64,000 nt of DNA from Nonomuraea sp. NBC_00507. Its GTDB lineage: Bacteria; Actinomycetota; Actinomycetes; Streptosporangiales; Streptosporangiaceae. A program made the position numbers and the translations under genes. The number at the start of each line of letters is the position of its first letter. Within the stretch, counting starts at the first letter, position 1. The notes under the pieces are model-generated. The model searched no databases and had not been told where the DNA came from. It worked only from the letters and a program-made list of their open reading frames with translations. Positions 8,521-15,508 of this stretch are shown here, piece by piece. The stretch is taken from NCBI RefSeq assembly GCF_036013525.1, contig NZ_CP107853.1, forward strand, positions 310,001 to 374,000, given 5' to 3'.

Positions 8521-9311
8521 GCAAGCCCGTCGGCGCCGTCACCAGGGGGACGACCGCCCACAACCGGCTGCGGCGCTGCGATCGCTGGATCGCGGCGGTG
8601 CACGGGCGGCGGCTGCGGGCGGTCGATCGGCCGCTGGTGGTGGACCTGGGCTACGGGGCCTCGCATGCCACGACGCTGGAGCTGTTCACCCGGCTGCGCC
8701 GGGTCTCGCCCGGGGTCGAGGTGGTGGGGATCGAGATCGACCCGGCCAGGGTGGCGCTGGCGAAGCCGTACGAGCGGGAGGGGCTGAGCTTCCGGCTCGG
8801 CGGCTTCGAGCTGCCCGTGTCCCGGCCACCGGTTCTGGTCCGGGCGTTCAACGTGCTACGCCAGTATTCCGAGGTGGAGGCCTGGCGCTACTGGGACGTG
8901 CTGCGCGGCCGGCTGGCCCCGTACGGCGTGCTGGTCGAGGGGACGTCGTCGGAGAACGGGCGGCGGGCGGTGTGGGTGGGACTGTCGTCCCGGGGGCCCG
9001 AGACGATCACGTTCTCGGCCCGGTTCGACGCCTTCGAACGGCCCTCCGACCTGGCGGACCGGCTGCCGAAGACGCTCATTCACCGGAACGTCCCCGGTGA
9101 GCGGATCCACACGTTCCTGCGCGACTTCGACCGCGCGTGGGCCGTCAGCGCGCCGTATGGCGCGCATGGGGCGCGGCAGCGGTGGCTGGCCGCCGTGCAG
9201 GTGCTGGCCGGCTCCTGGCCGGTGCCCGCGCGGCCGCCGCTGGGCGGTGCGGCCAGGTGGCGGCTCGGCGAGCTGACGCTGCCCTGGTCGGCGGTGGACC
9301 CTCGCGGCTAG
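8517..9311 (+). CDS. Class I SAM-dependent methyltransferase-like protein
   Basis: This is a 264-residue protein with a Rossmann methyltransferase fold. Motif I is VVDLGYGASHATT and the acidic ribose-binding residue is in GIEIDPARV. The middle resembles a methyltransferase core with a NVLRQYS segment in place of the common NPPY or post II motif. The GTG at 8517 overlaps the SDR stop by 4 bp, which fixes the start. The acceptor is unknown. The stop codon shares bases with the stop of the convergent macrodomain gene. Confidence 0.75.
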   Translation: MSKPVGAVTRGTTAHNRLRRCDRWIAAVHGRRLRAVDRPLVVDLGYGASHATTLELFTRLRRVSPGVEVVGIEIDPARVALAKPYEREGLSFRLGGFELPVSRPPVLVRAFNVLRQYSEVEAWRYWDVLRGRLAPYGVLVEGTSSENGRRAVWVGLSSRGPETITFSARFDAFERPSDLADRLPKTLIHRNVPGERIHTFLRDFDRAWAVSAPYGAHGARQRWLAAVQVLAGSWPVPARPPLGGAARWRLGELTLPWSAVDPRG

Positions 9312-9320
9312 AGCCGCGAG
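9301..9320. terminator. Hairpin containing both convergent stop codons
   Basis: An 8-bp inverted repeat (9301-9308 with 9313-9320, tetraloop TAGA) holds the overlapping opposite stop codons at 9308-9311. It can act as a compact bidirectional terminator. Confidence 0.5.
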
Positions 9321-9811
9321 GCGAACACGTCGTACGCCGAGCGATCGAACAGCACGAACCTGACATCCTCGACCGACGTGTCCGCCTGCCGCACCGCGTC
9401 CAGCGCGATGCGGGCCGCGTCATCCATGGGCCAGCCATAGAGGCCGGTCGAGATCGCGGGAAAAGCCACCGACCTGGCCCCTAGCTCGTCGGCCACGCGC
9501 AGCGACTCGACGTAGCAGGAGGCCAGCAACTCCGACCGGTCCTCCGACTTGGCGTGGACCGGCCCGACCGTGTGGATCACCCACCGTGCCGGGAGCCGCC
9601 CAGCCGTGGTCGCCACGGCCCGCCCCGTCGGCAATCCCTTGCCGTAGTGGGAGGCGCGCAGCTTCCTGCACTCCTCAAGGATCTCCGGGCCGCCGCGGCG
9701 GTGGATGGCGCCGTCCACGCCCCCGCCGCCCATGAGCGAGGAGTTCGCGGCGTTGACGATGGCGTCCACCCGCTGCTCGGTGATGTCCCCCTGGACCAGC
9801 GTGATATCCAT
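9308..9811 (-). CDS. Macrodomain protein (O-acetyl-ADP-ribose deacetylase type)
   Basis: This is a 167-residue single macrodomain. It has the MacroD-type signature: GDIT near the start, NAANSSLMGGGGVDGAIH for the ADP-ribose loop, and the second loop in ISTGLYGWP. Such enzymes remove O-acetyl-ADP-ribose or mono-ADP-ribose from proteins. The start is ATG 9811 (GGTGAG upstream); the upstream in-frame extension to 9922 overlaps the blaI promoter and is not family-like. Its partner ADP-ribosyltransferase or sirtuin is not in the window. Confidence 0.9.
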   Translation of the reverse strand: MDITLVQGDITEQRVDAIVNAANSSLMGGGGVDGAIHRRGGPEILEECRKLRASHYGKGLPTGRAVATTAGRLPARWVIHTVGPVHAKSEDRSELLASCYVESLRVADELGARSVAFPAISTGLYGWPMDDAARIALDAVRQADTSVEDVRFVLFDRSAYDVFASRL

Positions 9812-9847
9812 CTCACCAGCATCCCGGATGCCAGCTCGACAGGTTGT

Positions 9848-9858
9848 AGAGCTACCCT
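9848..9858 (+). promoter_or_regulatory. blaI -10 element and candidate operator
   Basis: TACCCT (9853-9858) lies 7 nt before the GTG at 9866, so the transcript is probably leaderless. A GTAG-N2-CTAC inverted repeat overlaps the -10. BlaI-family operators are short dyads of related TACA/TGTA composition, so autoregulation here is plausible but unproven. Confidence 0.4.
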
Positions 9859-9865
9859 GAAGGGC

Positions 9866-10222
9866 GTGAAGGGTCTTGGCGAACTCGAGCGCAGCATCAT
9901 GGACATCCTCTGGGCGGAGCACACGGCGTTGACCGCCCGCGAGGTCGGCAGGCTCATTGCCGACCGCGACCTTGCCCCCACGACGGTCATGACCGTGCTC
10001 GACCGCCTCACCCGCAAGGGATTCCTGGAGCGGACGCGCGACGGCCGCGCATGGAGATATCAGCCGGCGGAAAGCCGTGACGCATACGTCGCCGAGCTTA
10101 TGCTGGAAGCCTTGGACCTGACGGGCGACCGCTCGGCCGCCCTCACCCGCTTCGCCCAGGCCGTGTCAGGACCGGAGGCGGAGATCCTGCGCAGAGCCCT
10201 CACGGAGCTGGAGGAAGAGTGA
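9866..10222 (+). CDS. BlaI/MecI/CopY family transcriptional regulator
   Basis: This is a 118-residue winged-helix repressor. The N-terminal half holds the HTH (ALTAREVGRLIADRDLAPTTVMTVLDRLTRKGFLERTR in outline), followed by the family R-x-W-x-Y motif and a helical dimerisation tail. The usual cleavage region lies between the halves. The GTG at 9866 gives the standard N-terminus (VKGLGELERSIMDILW). Its stop overlaps the start of an M56 peptidase, the classic BlaR1 partner that inactivates the repressor. The target genes are not obvious; no beta-lactamase is present nearby. Confidence 0.9.
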   Translation: MKGLGELERSIMDILWAEHTALTAREVGRLIADRDLAPTTVMTVLDRLTRKGFLERTRDGRAWRYQPAESRDAYVAELMLEALDLTGDRSAALTRFAQAVSGPEAEILRRALTELEEE

Positions 10223-11124
10223 TCACGGCAGCGGCGCTGGCAGCGCTCGCCACGGCGTGCGCGGTCGGCTCCTGGCGTTTCACGACGGCCCGGTGGACCT
10301 CACGCGCGCCCCGGCTGGCCATCATTCTCTGGCAGTCCCTGGGCGTGGCCTGGGGCCTGGCCACGACCGGCGCCATGCTGGCGTACGCGGTCCAGCCCTA
10401 TGGCCTGGGCGTGTTGCCCGGGCTCATCGCGTTCGCGCGCGGCGAAAGGCCGCTCGCTCCCTGGGACGCGCTGCACGTGCTGGCCATGATCGCGGGCATC
10501 ACCGCGCTCGCGGTGCTGGTCGCCGTGCTGCTCACGGCCGGGGTGCAGGCGCTGCGGGCGCGGCGGCGGCACCGCATGCTGCTCGCGTTGATCGCCCACG
10601 ACGACCCCGCCATGCCGGGGGTGCGGGTGCTCGACCACCCGAGCGCGGCGGCCTACTGCGTGCCGGGGCTGCGTTCGCAGGTCGTGGTCAGCGAAGGCGC
10701 GCGCAAGCTGCTGTCGCAGGACGAGCTGGCGGCCGTGCTGGCGCACGAGGTCGCGCACGTACGGGAGCGCCACGACCTGGTGCTGCTGCCGTTCGCCGCG
10801 CTGCGCAGGGCGCTGCCCTGGTCGAAGGTCGTGGCCGACGCGCAGGCACAGGTGGAGCTGCTCATCGAGATGGCCGCCGACGACCGCGCCCGGCGCTACT
10901 GCTCGCCGCGCCGGCTGGCCACGGCGCTGCTCAGGTTCGGCACGGCCGGGGCCATGCCGACCCCGCACGGCATGCTGGGCCTGCACGCCCACAACGTCAT
11001 GGCGCGAGTGGACCGCCTGGTCAAGCCGGGTCCCGAGCTGGCCGTGTCGGTGCGTTACGGGTACATCACGCTCTCTGTGATATTGGTCACCGCTGCTCCC
11101 TTCCTGTGGATTATCCAGCTCTGA
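10219..11124 (+). CDS. M56 family (BlaR1-like) membrane metallopeptidase
   Basis: This is a 301-residue integral membrane zinc peptidase. It has an N-terminal helix pair (about 1-15 and 30-55), a helix near 85-115, the HEVAHVRERHD zinc site (HExxH) around residue 175, and a C-terminal helix ending in LWIIQL. There is no extracellular penicillin-binding sensor domain, so it is the short M56 form common in actinobacteria. The GTG at 10219 overlaps the blaI stop codon, so the pair forms a two-gene signalling unit in which this peptidase presumably relieves BlaI repression. Confidence 0.88.
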   Translation: MITAAALAALATACAVGSWRFTTARWTSRAPRLAIILWQSLGVAWGLATTGAMLAYAVQPYGLGVLPGLIAFARGERPLAPWDALHVLAMIAGITALAVLVAVLLTAGVQALRARRRHRMLLALIAHDDPAMPGVRVLDHPSAAAYCVPGLRSQVVVSEGARKLLSQDELAAVLAHEVAHVRERHDLVLLPFAALRRALPWSKVVADAQAQVELLIEMAADDRARRYCSPRRLATALLRFGTAGAMPTPHGMLGLHAHNVMARVDRLVKPGPELAVSVRYGYITLSVILVTAAPFLWIIQL

Positions 11125-11147
11125 CTGCTTGCTCCCGTTAACCATTG

Positions 11148-11179
11148 TGTTTGCAATTGCAAGCACCGCGAGGCAGACT
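11148..11179 (+). promoter_or_regulatory. XRE-hbhA promoter with palindromic operator
   Basis: A 12-bp perfect palindrome TTGCAATTGCAA (11151-11162), extending with one mismatch pair to 18 bp (11148-11165), overlaps the -35 hexamer TTGCAA (11151-11156). CAGACT (11174-11179) lies 17 nt later and 6 nt before the ATG at 11186. The regulator encoded next is the obvious candidate to bind it. Confidence 0.55.
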
Positions 11180-11185
11180 AGAGCC

Positions 11186-11680
11186 ATGGCACTACCCAAA
11201 GTCGGCTCGATCGGTGAATACATCCGCGAGCAGCGGCAGCAGGCGAAGATCTCCCTGCGCCAGCTCGCCGAGGCGGCTGGGGTCTCCAATCCCTACCTCA
11301 GCCAGATCGAGCGCGGGCTGCGCAAGCCGAGCGCGGAGATCCTCAACCAGATCGCCAAGGGTCTGCGCATCTCCTCGCAGGCGCTCTACGTGCAGGCGGG
11401 CCTCATCGAGGACCGCGAACCGCCGAGCGACGTGATCTCTGCCATCAGGGCCGACACCAATCTCACCGAGCGGCAACGCCAGGTGCTGATCGACATTTAC
11501 GAGTCATTCCGCAAAGAGAAGCGCGCCGAGGATGAGCAAACCTCCCAGAACGCTCACCCTCGGCACGTCTCCGGATCGGACGACGATGAGCCGCTGCCCG
11601 AGGAGTTTCTCGCCGCACTTGAGCCCTATGCGGCGACCTCACGCAACGGCAACGCCACCCAGGAAACCAAGGAAGGTTAA
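11186..11680 (+). CDS. XRE family transcriptional regulator
   Basis: This is a 164-residue DNA-binding protein. The HTH_3 domain (about 8-65) reads IGEYIREQRQQAKIS, then SLRQLAEAAGVSNPYLSQIERG, a textbook XRE helix-turn-helix. The C-terminal half is acidic and without recognisable domain. The ATG at 11186 matches the family N-terminus (MALPKVGSIGEY). Four bases separate it from an HbhA-like gene, and DUF2516 follows, the same order I recall for Rv0474-Rv0475-Rv0476 in M. tuberculosis. It probably regulates its own operon through the palindrome at 11151. Confidence 0.88.
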   Translation: MALPKVGSIGEYIREQRQQAKISLRQLAEAAGVSNPYLSQIERGLRKPSAEILNQIAKGLRISSQALYVQAGLIEDREPPSDVISAIRADTNLTERQRQVLIDIYESFRKEKRAEDEQTSQNAHPRHVSGSDDDEPLPEEFLAALEPYAATSRNGNATQETKEG

Positions 11681-11683
11681 CCC

Positions 11684-12115
11684 ATGACGCTCGCCACCGA
11701 GGTCAAGAAGCTCACCGAGTCCAAGCCGTTCTACGCGGTCGCCGGCGCCGGCGACTACGCCGTGGAGAAGCTGCGCGAGCTGCCCGAGCAGCTGCGCAAG
11801 CTCCAGTCCCGCCGCTATGACCTGGTCTCGGAGCTGCCCGAGCGCACCCGCGCGTACGCCGACAAGGCCGAGGGCTTCGCCAGGGACCTGCCCGAGAAGG
11901 CCCGCGAATACGCCGACCAGCTGGGCCACAGGGCCACCGAGGTCTACGAGGACTTCGCCACGCGCGGCCGCAAGGTCGTCAGCAAGGCGTCCGGCGAGGC
12001 CGCGCTCGAGCTGGAAGAGCTGTCGGAGGCCGCCGAGCCGGCCGTCGCCGAGCCGGCCAAGAAGACGCGCTCGACGACCCGCACCCCTCGCACGACTCGC
12101 ACGACGAAGGCCTGA
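11684..12115 (+). CDS. HbhA-like heparin-binding haemagglutinin homologue
   Basis: This is a 143-residue highly charged, mostly helical protein. Residues about 5-110 form amphipathic/coiled-coil helices with repeated ELPER, DLPEK and REYADQ units; the tail (about 122-143) is rich in Lys, Arg, Thr and Pro, as in the heparin-binding tail of mycobacterial HbhA. The tail here is Thr/Arg-rich rather than Lys/Ala-rich. There is no signal peptide, as in HbhA. In non-pathogenic actinobacteria it likely has a cell-envelope, polarity or lipid-related role rather than adhesion. It is in an operon with the XRE gene. Confidence 0.78.
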   Translation: MTLATEVKKLTESKPFYAVAGAGDYAVEKLRELPEQLRKLQSRRYDLVSELPERTRAYADKAEGFARDLPEKAREYADQLGHRATEVYEDFATRGRKVVSKASGEAALELEELSEAAEPAVAEPAKKTRSTTRTPRTTRTTKA

Positions 12116-12124
12116 TATGACGGC

Positions 12125-12157
12125 AAGGCCCGCATCCCCGGTGGAAGCGGGCCTTTT
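12125..12157 (+). terminator. Intrinsic terminator after hbhA-like gene
   Basis: A 9-bp GC-rich stem (12125-12133 with 12147-12155) is followed by TTTT. It lies 10 bp after the hbhA-like stop codon. Confidence 0.8.
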
Positions 12158-12236
12158 CGCTTCGGGGTGCCCGGTTGACCGGGCCGCCTATTAGGCTGGG
12201 GCCGATTTCATCGCGGCGTTGGGCGGAGCCAACAAC

Positions 12237-12599
12237 ATGAATCTGATCAACGGAGTCTTCAACCTTCTCTTCCTGGTGCTCGCCGCCGTCATCTTCGGCA
12301 TGTCGGTCTATGCACTGGTACACGCGCTGCGGGTGCCGAAGAACGCGTTCATCTCGGCAGGCAAGCTGAAGAAGGAGCTCTGGCTGCTCATCACGGCGCT
12401 GGCGACGCTGTTCTCCGGCGCGGGTGCCTGGAGTTACCTCAATGCCTTCCTGATCGTCGGCACCGTCCAGTTCATCGGCATCGGCCTCGGGCTGTTCTCG
12501 ATCCTGGCCGTCATCGCCGCCACCGTCTACATCGTCGACGTCAAGCCCGCCGTCAAGGGCATGGGCCGGGGCAACAGCGGCCCCTACGGCCCGTGGTGA
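12237..12599 (+). CDS. DUF2516 membrane protein
   Basis: This is a 120-residue small membrane protein. It has three evident hydrophobic helices (about 4-27, 45-65 and 72-95) and a glycine-rich cytosolic tail ending in GPYGPW. The basic KLKKELW loop between helices 1 and 2 is characteristic of DUF2516. The ATG at 12237 is chosen because it begins the first helix; an upstream GTG/TTG would add only a few residues. Gene order with the XRE and HbhA-like genes is conserved, but a terminator separates them. Function unknown. Confidence 0.75.
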   Translation: MNLINGVFNLLFLVLAAVIFGMSVYALVHALRVPKNAFISAGKLKKELWLLITALATLFSGAGAWSYLNAFLIVGTVQFIGIGLGLFSILAVIAATVYIVDVKPAVKGMGRGNSGPYGPW

Positions 12600-12603
12600 T
12601 GGC

Positions 12604-12609
12604 TAGGCT
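12604..12609 (+). promoter_or_regulatory. alaX -10 element, leaderless
   Basis: TAGGCT lies 6 nt before the ATG at 12616 and overlaps the end of the DUF2516 gene; no Shine-Dalgarno is visible. Confidence 0.4.
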
Positions 12610-12615
12610 TTCGGC

Positions 12616-13350
12616 ATGACCTACGACCTCCACGGACGTACGCACCGGCTGGAACTGGCGGACCAGACCCTCCGGGACTTCGAGGCCGTCGTGCTGGATG
12701 CCACCCCCGAGGGCATCGTGCTCAACAAGTCGGCGTTCTATCCGGGAGGCGGCGGCCAGCCGGCCGACCACGGCGTGCTGATCTGGCAGGGCGTGGAGAC
12801 GCGCGTCGTCGGAGTGCGCAAAGGGGACGATCTCTGCCTGATCCCGGCTGAGGGCGACCCGATCCCGCCCGTGGGCACCGTGGTGACGGGGGCGGTGGCC
12901 GACGCGCGCCGCTCGGCCCTGATGCGCACGCACTCCGGACTGCACGTGTTGTGCGGGGTGGTGTTCAGGGACTACGGCTGTCTGGTCACGGGCGGCAACA
13001 TGGACGAGCTCAGCGCCCGGATGGACTTCAACCTGCCCGAGGTGCCTGCGGGCTTCAAGGAGGGCGTGGAGGACGCCTGCAACGCCGAGATCGTCGCCGA
13101 CCGGCGCATCGACGTGAAGGTGCTGCCCCGCGCGGAGGCGTTCGCCATCCCCGACATCATCCGCACGGCCACCAACCTGGTGCCGGAGACCGTCCAGGAC
13201 GTGCGCATCGTCGACATCGTCGGCCTCGACACCCAGGCGGATGGCGGCACCCACGTGGCCTCGACCAAGCAGATCGGCCACATCAAGGTGGCCAAGATCG
13301 AGAGCAAGGGGCGCGGCTTCCGGCGCTTGCGCATCCAGATCTCCGACTAG
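12616..13350 (+). CDS. Alanyl-tRNA editing protein AlaX-type
   Basis: This is a 244-residue stand-alone editing enzyme that hydrolyses mischarged Ser- or Gly-tRNA(Ala). It has the AlaX/second-additional-domain architecture: an N-terminal barrel with FYPGGGGQPAD, then the zinc-binding HSGLH (HxxxH) and the downstream DGGTHVASTKQIG motif. In AlaRS and many AlaX proteins the second motif is CxxxH; here the Cys position is replaced within QADGGTH, so metal ligation may differ. It begins just after DUF2516 and is convergent with the GntR-TetR regulator. Confidence 0.88.
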   Translation: MTYDLHGRTHRLELADQTLRDFEAVVLDATPEGIVLNKSAFYPGGGGQPADHGVLIWQGVETRVVGVRKGDDLCLIPAEGDPIPPVGTVVTGAVADARRSALMRTHSGLHVLCGVVFRDYGCLVTGGNMDELSARMDFNLPEVPAGFKEGVEDACNAEIVADRRIDVKVLPRAEAFAIPDIIRTATNLVPETVQDVRIVDIVGLDTQADGGTHVASTKQIGHIKVAKIESKGRGFRRLRIQISD

Positions 13351-13385
13351 CGCCGTCGCTTGCGTTCCTCCGCCACGAACAGCGG

Positions 13386-14294
13386 CTAACCGATCACCTT
13401 GGCGAAGCCGTCGAGGAGCCGGCCGAGGCCGAACTCGAAGAGCCGGTCGAGGTCGAGGTCGAAATCGCCCAGCTCGGCCATGAGCTCGGCGAAGGCGGGG
13501 TAGCCGCCTGACTGGCTGATCGCGCGCATCCGGTCGTCCTGCCCGCTCAGCCACTCCTCGTCGGTGAGGCCAGTGGCGGCCCGTGCCCGGCGCTCCAGCT
13601 CGAGGTTGGCGCCGATGCCCTGGACGTGGCTGTAGAGCAGGATGTGCAGGTTCATCTTCGTCGTGGCGTCCAGGTGGGTGCCCGCCAGCGCCGCCATGAC
13701 CCACTCGGTGTGCTTGATCAGACCTGCTGAGGGCAGCGGCCGGAACAGCGAGGTGATCCCGGCCATCCACGGGTGCGCCCGGTAGGCGGCCCACTGCAGG
13801 CGCGCGGTCGTCTCGAACGCGGCCCGCCAGCCGGGCGGCCGCTCGGCGGGCAGCGGGAAGTCTTCGATCGCGGCGTCGACCATCAGCAGGATCAGGTCGT
13901 CCTTGCTGCCGACATGGCGGTAGAGGGACATGGTGGCCATGCCCAGCCGGTCGGCGATCGCCCGCATGGTCACGTCTGGGAGCCCTTCGGCGTCGGCGAG
14001 CTCGATGGCCGCCCGTACGATGCGCTCCCGCATCCCGTCAGATCCAGAAATTTCCGGACGCCGGGCCGCCCGCCCCTCGCGCCGCTCCGCCACGACCGTC
14101 CCCACCCGGGGCTCGGCGACCACGACGCCCTCCTGGGCCAGCACCGCCAGCGCCTTGGCGGCGGTGGCCAGCGCGACCCCCCAGTCCCTGGCGAGCTGCC
14201 TGGTGGACGGCACCCGGTCCCCGGGCCGGAGCCTGCCATCCGCGACGCGCCGTTTGATGTCGCCCGCGATCCGCGCGTAGGGCGGAGTGTCCAT
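13386..14294 (-). CDS. GntR-TetR fusion transcriptional regulator
   Basis: This 302-residue protein carries two helix-turn-helix domains. Residues 1-70 form a GntR-type winged helix (YARIAGDIKRRV, then GDRVPSTRQLARDWGV). Residues about 85-140 form a TetR-type HTH (RERIVRAAIELADAEG, then VTMRAIADRLGMATMSLYRHVGSKDDL), followed by a TetR C-terminal ligand-binding domain of the tetracycline-repressor class. The combination is known from actinobacterial annotation but is uncommon. It is divergent from a TetX-like monooxygenase, and two distinct palindromes lie between them, so it probably represses that gene in response to a small aromatic ligand. Confidence 0.88.
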   Translation of the reverse strand: MDTPPYARIAGDIKRRVADGRLRPGDRVPSTRQLARDWGVALATAAKALAVLAQEGVVVAEPRVGTVVAERREGRAARRPEISGSDGMRERIVRAAIELADAEGLPDVTMRAIADRLGMATMSLYRHVGSKDDLILLMVDAAIEDFPLPAERPPGWRAAFETTARLQWAAYRAHPWMAGITSLFRPLPSAGLIKHTEWVMAALAGTHLDATTKMNLHILLYSHVQGIGANLELERRARAATGLTDEEWLSGQDDRMRAISQSGGYPAFAELMAELGDFDLDLDRLFEFGLGRLLDGFAKVIG

Positions 14295-14302
14295 CTGACC
14301 TC

Positions 14303-14316
14303 CTGTACTAGTACAG
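14303..14316. promoter_or_regulatory. GntR-type palindromic operator
   Basis: CTGTACTAGTACAG is a perfect 14-bp palindrome 9 bp upstream of the GntR-TetR start codon. Its TGTAC/GTACA half-sites with a 2-bp spacer resemble YtrA/GntR-class operators. Confidence 0.6.
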
Positions 14317-14347
14317 ATCTTCCCAGCATACCGTTGCTAACTGCTGT

Positions 14348-14362
14348 ATGTACGACGTACAT
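14348..14362. promoter_or_regulatory. Second palindrome, TetR-type spacing
   Basis: ATGTACGACGTACAT is a perfect 15-bp palindrome with a central A. It shares the TGTAC/GTACA half-site with the element at 14303 but uses a 3-bp spacer, and it sits 38 bp before the monooxygenase start. Confidence 0.55.
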
Positions 14363-14400
14363 TCAGTTCTGCGTACAACGTCAACAAGAGGAGTCAGATC

Positions 14401-15489
14401 GTGAAGGTGCTCATTTCCGGTGCGAGCGTCGGCGGTCCCGTCCTGGCCTACTGGCTGCGGCGGCAGGGTGCCGAGGTGACGGTCGTCGAGCGTGCCCCGG
14501 CGCCGCGCAAGGGCGGCCAGGCCATCGACATCAGGGGCGCCGCGCTCACCGTGGCCGACCGTATGGGCATCCTGGAGCAGGCCAGAGCGCTCCGTACGAC
14601 CATGCGCGGCATGTCCATGGTGGACGGCGACGGCAACGAGATCATGCGCAGCACCGAGGGGACGATCAGCGGCGGCGCCTTCGACAGCCCCGATATCGAG
14701 ATCCTGCGCGACGACCTGACCGCCCTCGTCATCTCGGCCGCCGACGCCGGCTACGTGTACGGCGACTCGATCGCCACCCTCGCCCAGGACGCCCACGGCG
14801 TGGACGTGACGTTCGAGAGCGGCAGGCAGGCTCGCTACGACTACGTGGTCGGCGCCGACGGACTGCACTCCACCGTGCGGCGGCTGGCGTTCGGCCCGGA
14901 GGAGCGGTTCCTGGAGCACCTCGGGATGTACGTCTCGATCTTCACCGCGCCGAACTTCCTCGGCCTGGACCACTGGCAGACCTGGTTCCGCGAGGGCGAC
15001 GTCGGCGGCGCGGTCTTCAGCGACCGGGACGCCGGCGTGATGCGGGTCAACCTGGGGTTCGGCGCGGGCCCGATCGACTACGACCACCGTGACGTGGAGC
15101 AGCAGAAGCGGCTGATCCAGGAGCACTGCTCCGGGATGCGCTGGGAGGTTCCGAAGCTGCTTGCGGCCATGTGGGCGGCCGACGACTTCTACTTCGACGC
15201 CATGGCCCAGGTGAAGATGGACCGCTGGTCGGCCGGCCGGGTGACGCTGGTCGGCGACGCGGGCTACTGCGCCACGCCGCTGTCCGGGCAGGGCACGAGT
15301 CTGGCCATGGTCGGGGCGTACGTGCTGGCGCAGGAGCTCGGCTCGGACCCGGCCACCGCGTTCGACCGCTACGAGCAGCGGATGCGGCCTTTCGTCGCGC
15401 GGAATCAGGCGCTCGCCGTCGAGAACCCCGGCCAGGGGGCCGCGCCGGAGAGCGTTCAACTGGCCGCGAACGGCATCGTCTTGGACTGA
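14401..15489 (+). CDS. FAD-dependent monooxygenase (TetX/PHBH class)
   Basis: This is a 362-residue group A flavoprotein monooxygenase. It has the N-terminal dinucleotide motif in a slightly variant form (ISGASVGGPVLAYWL), the acidic residue closing the second strand (VVERA), the DG motif region VVGADGLHSTVR and the flavin-ribityl motif GDAGYCATPLSGQG. The GTG at 14401 has AAGAGGAG upstream. Close relatives hydroxylate aromatic antibiotics such as tetracyclines or rifamycins, but the substrate here is not determinable. Regulation is expected from the adjacent GntR-TetR protein. Confidence 0.85.
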   Translation: MKVLISGASVGGPVLAYWLRRQGAEVTVVERAPAPRKGGQAIDIRGAALTVADRMGILEQARALRTTMRGMSMVDGDGNEIMRSTEGTISGGAFDSPDIEILRDDLTALVISAADAGYVYGDSIATLAQDAHGVDVTFESGRQARYDYVVGADGLHSTVRRLAFGPEERFLEHLGMYVSIFTAPNFLGLDHWQTWFREGDVGGAVFSDRDAGVMRVNLGFGAGPIDYDHRDVEQQKRLIQEHCSGMRWEVPKLLAAMWAADDFYFDAMAQVKMDRWSAGRVTLVGDAGYCATPLSGQGTSLAMVGAYVLAQELGSDPATAFDRYEQRMRPFVARNQALAVENPGQGAAPESVQLAANGIVLD

Positions 15490-15494
15490 ACCGA

Positions 15495-15500
15495 TACGAT
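15495..15500 (+). promoter_or_regulatory. DUF2207 gene -10 element, leaderless
   Basis: TACGAT lies 8 nt before the ATG at 15509. No Shine-Dalgarno is visible. Confidence 0.4.
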
Positions 15501-15508
15501 TTGCCGCC

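Noticed and set aside
9866..11124. BlaI/M56 pair as a beta-lactam resistance system
   Set aside because: No beta-lactamase or penicillin-binding sensor domain is present; the pair may control something else.
11186..12115. XRE plus HbhA-like pair as toxin-antitoxin
   Set aside because: The second protein matches HbhA in repeats and basic tail, and the order is conserved in non-TA contexts.
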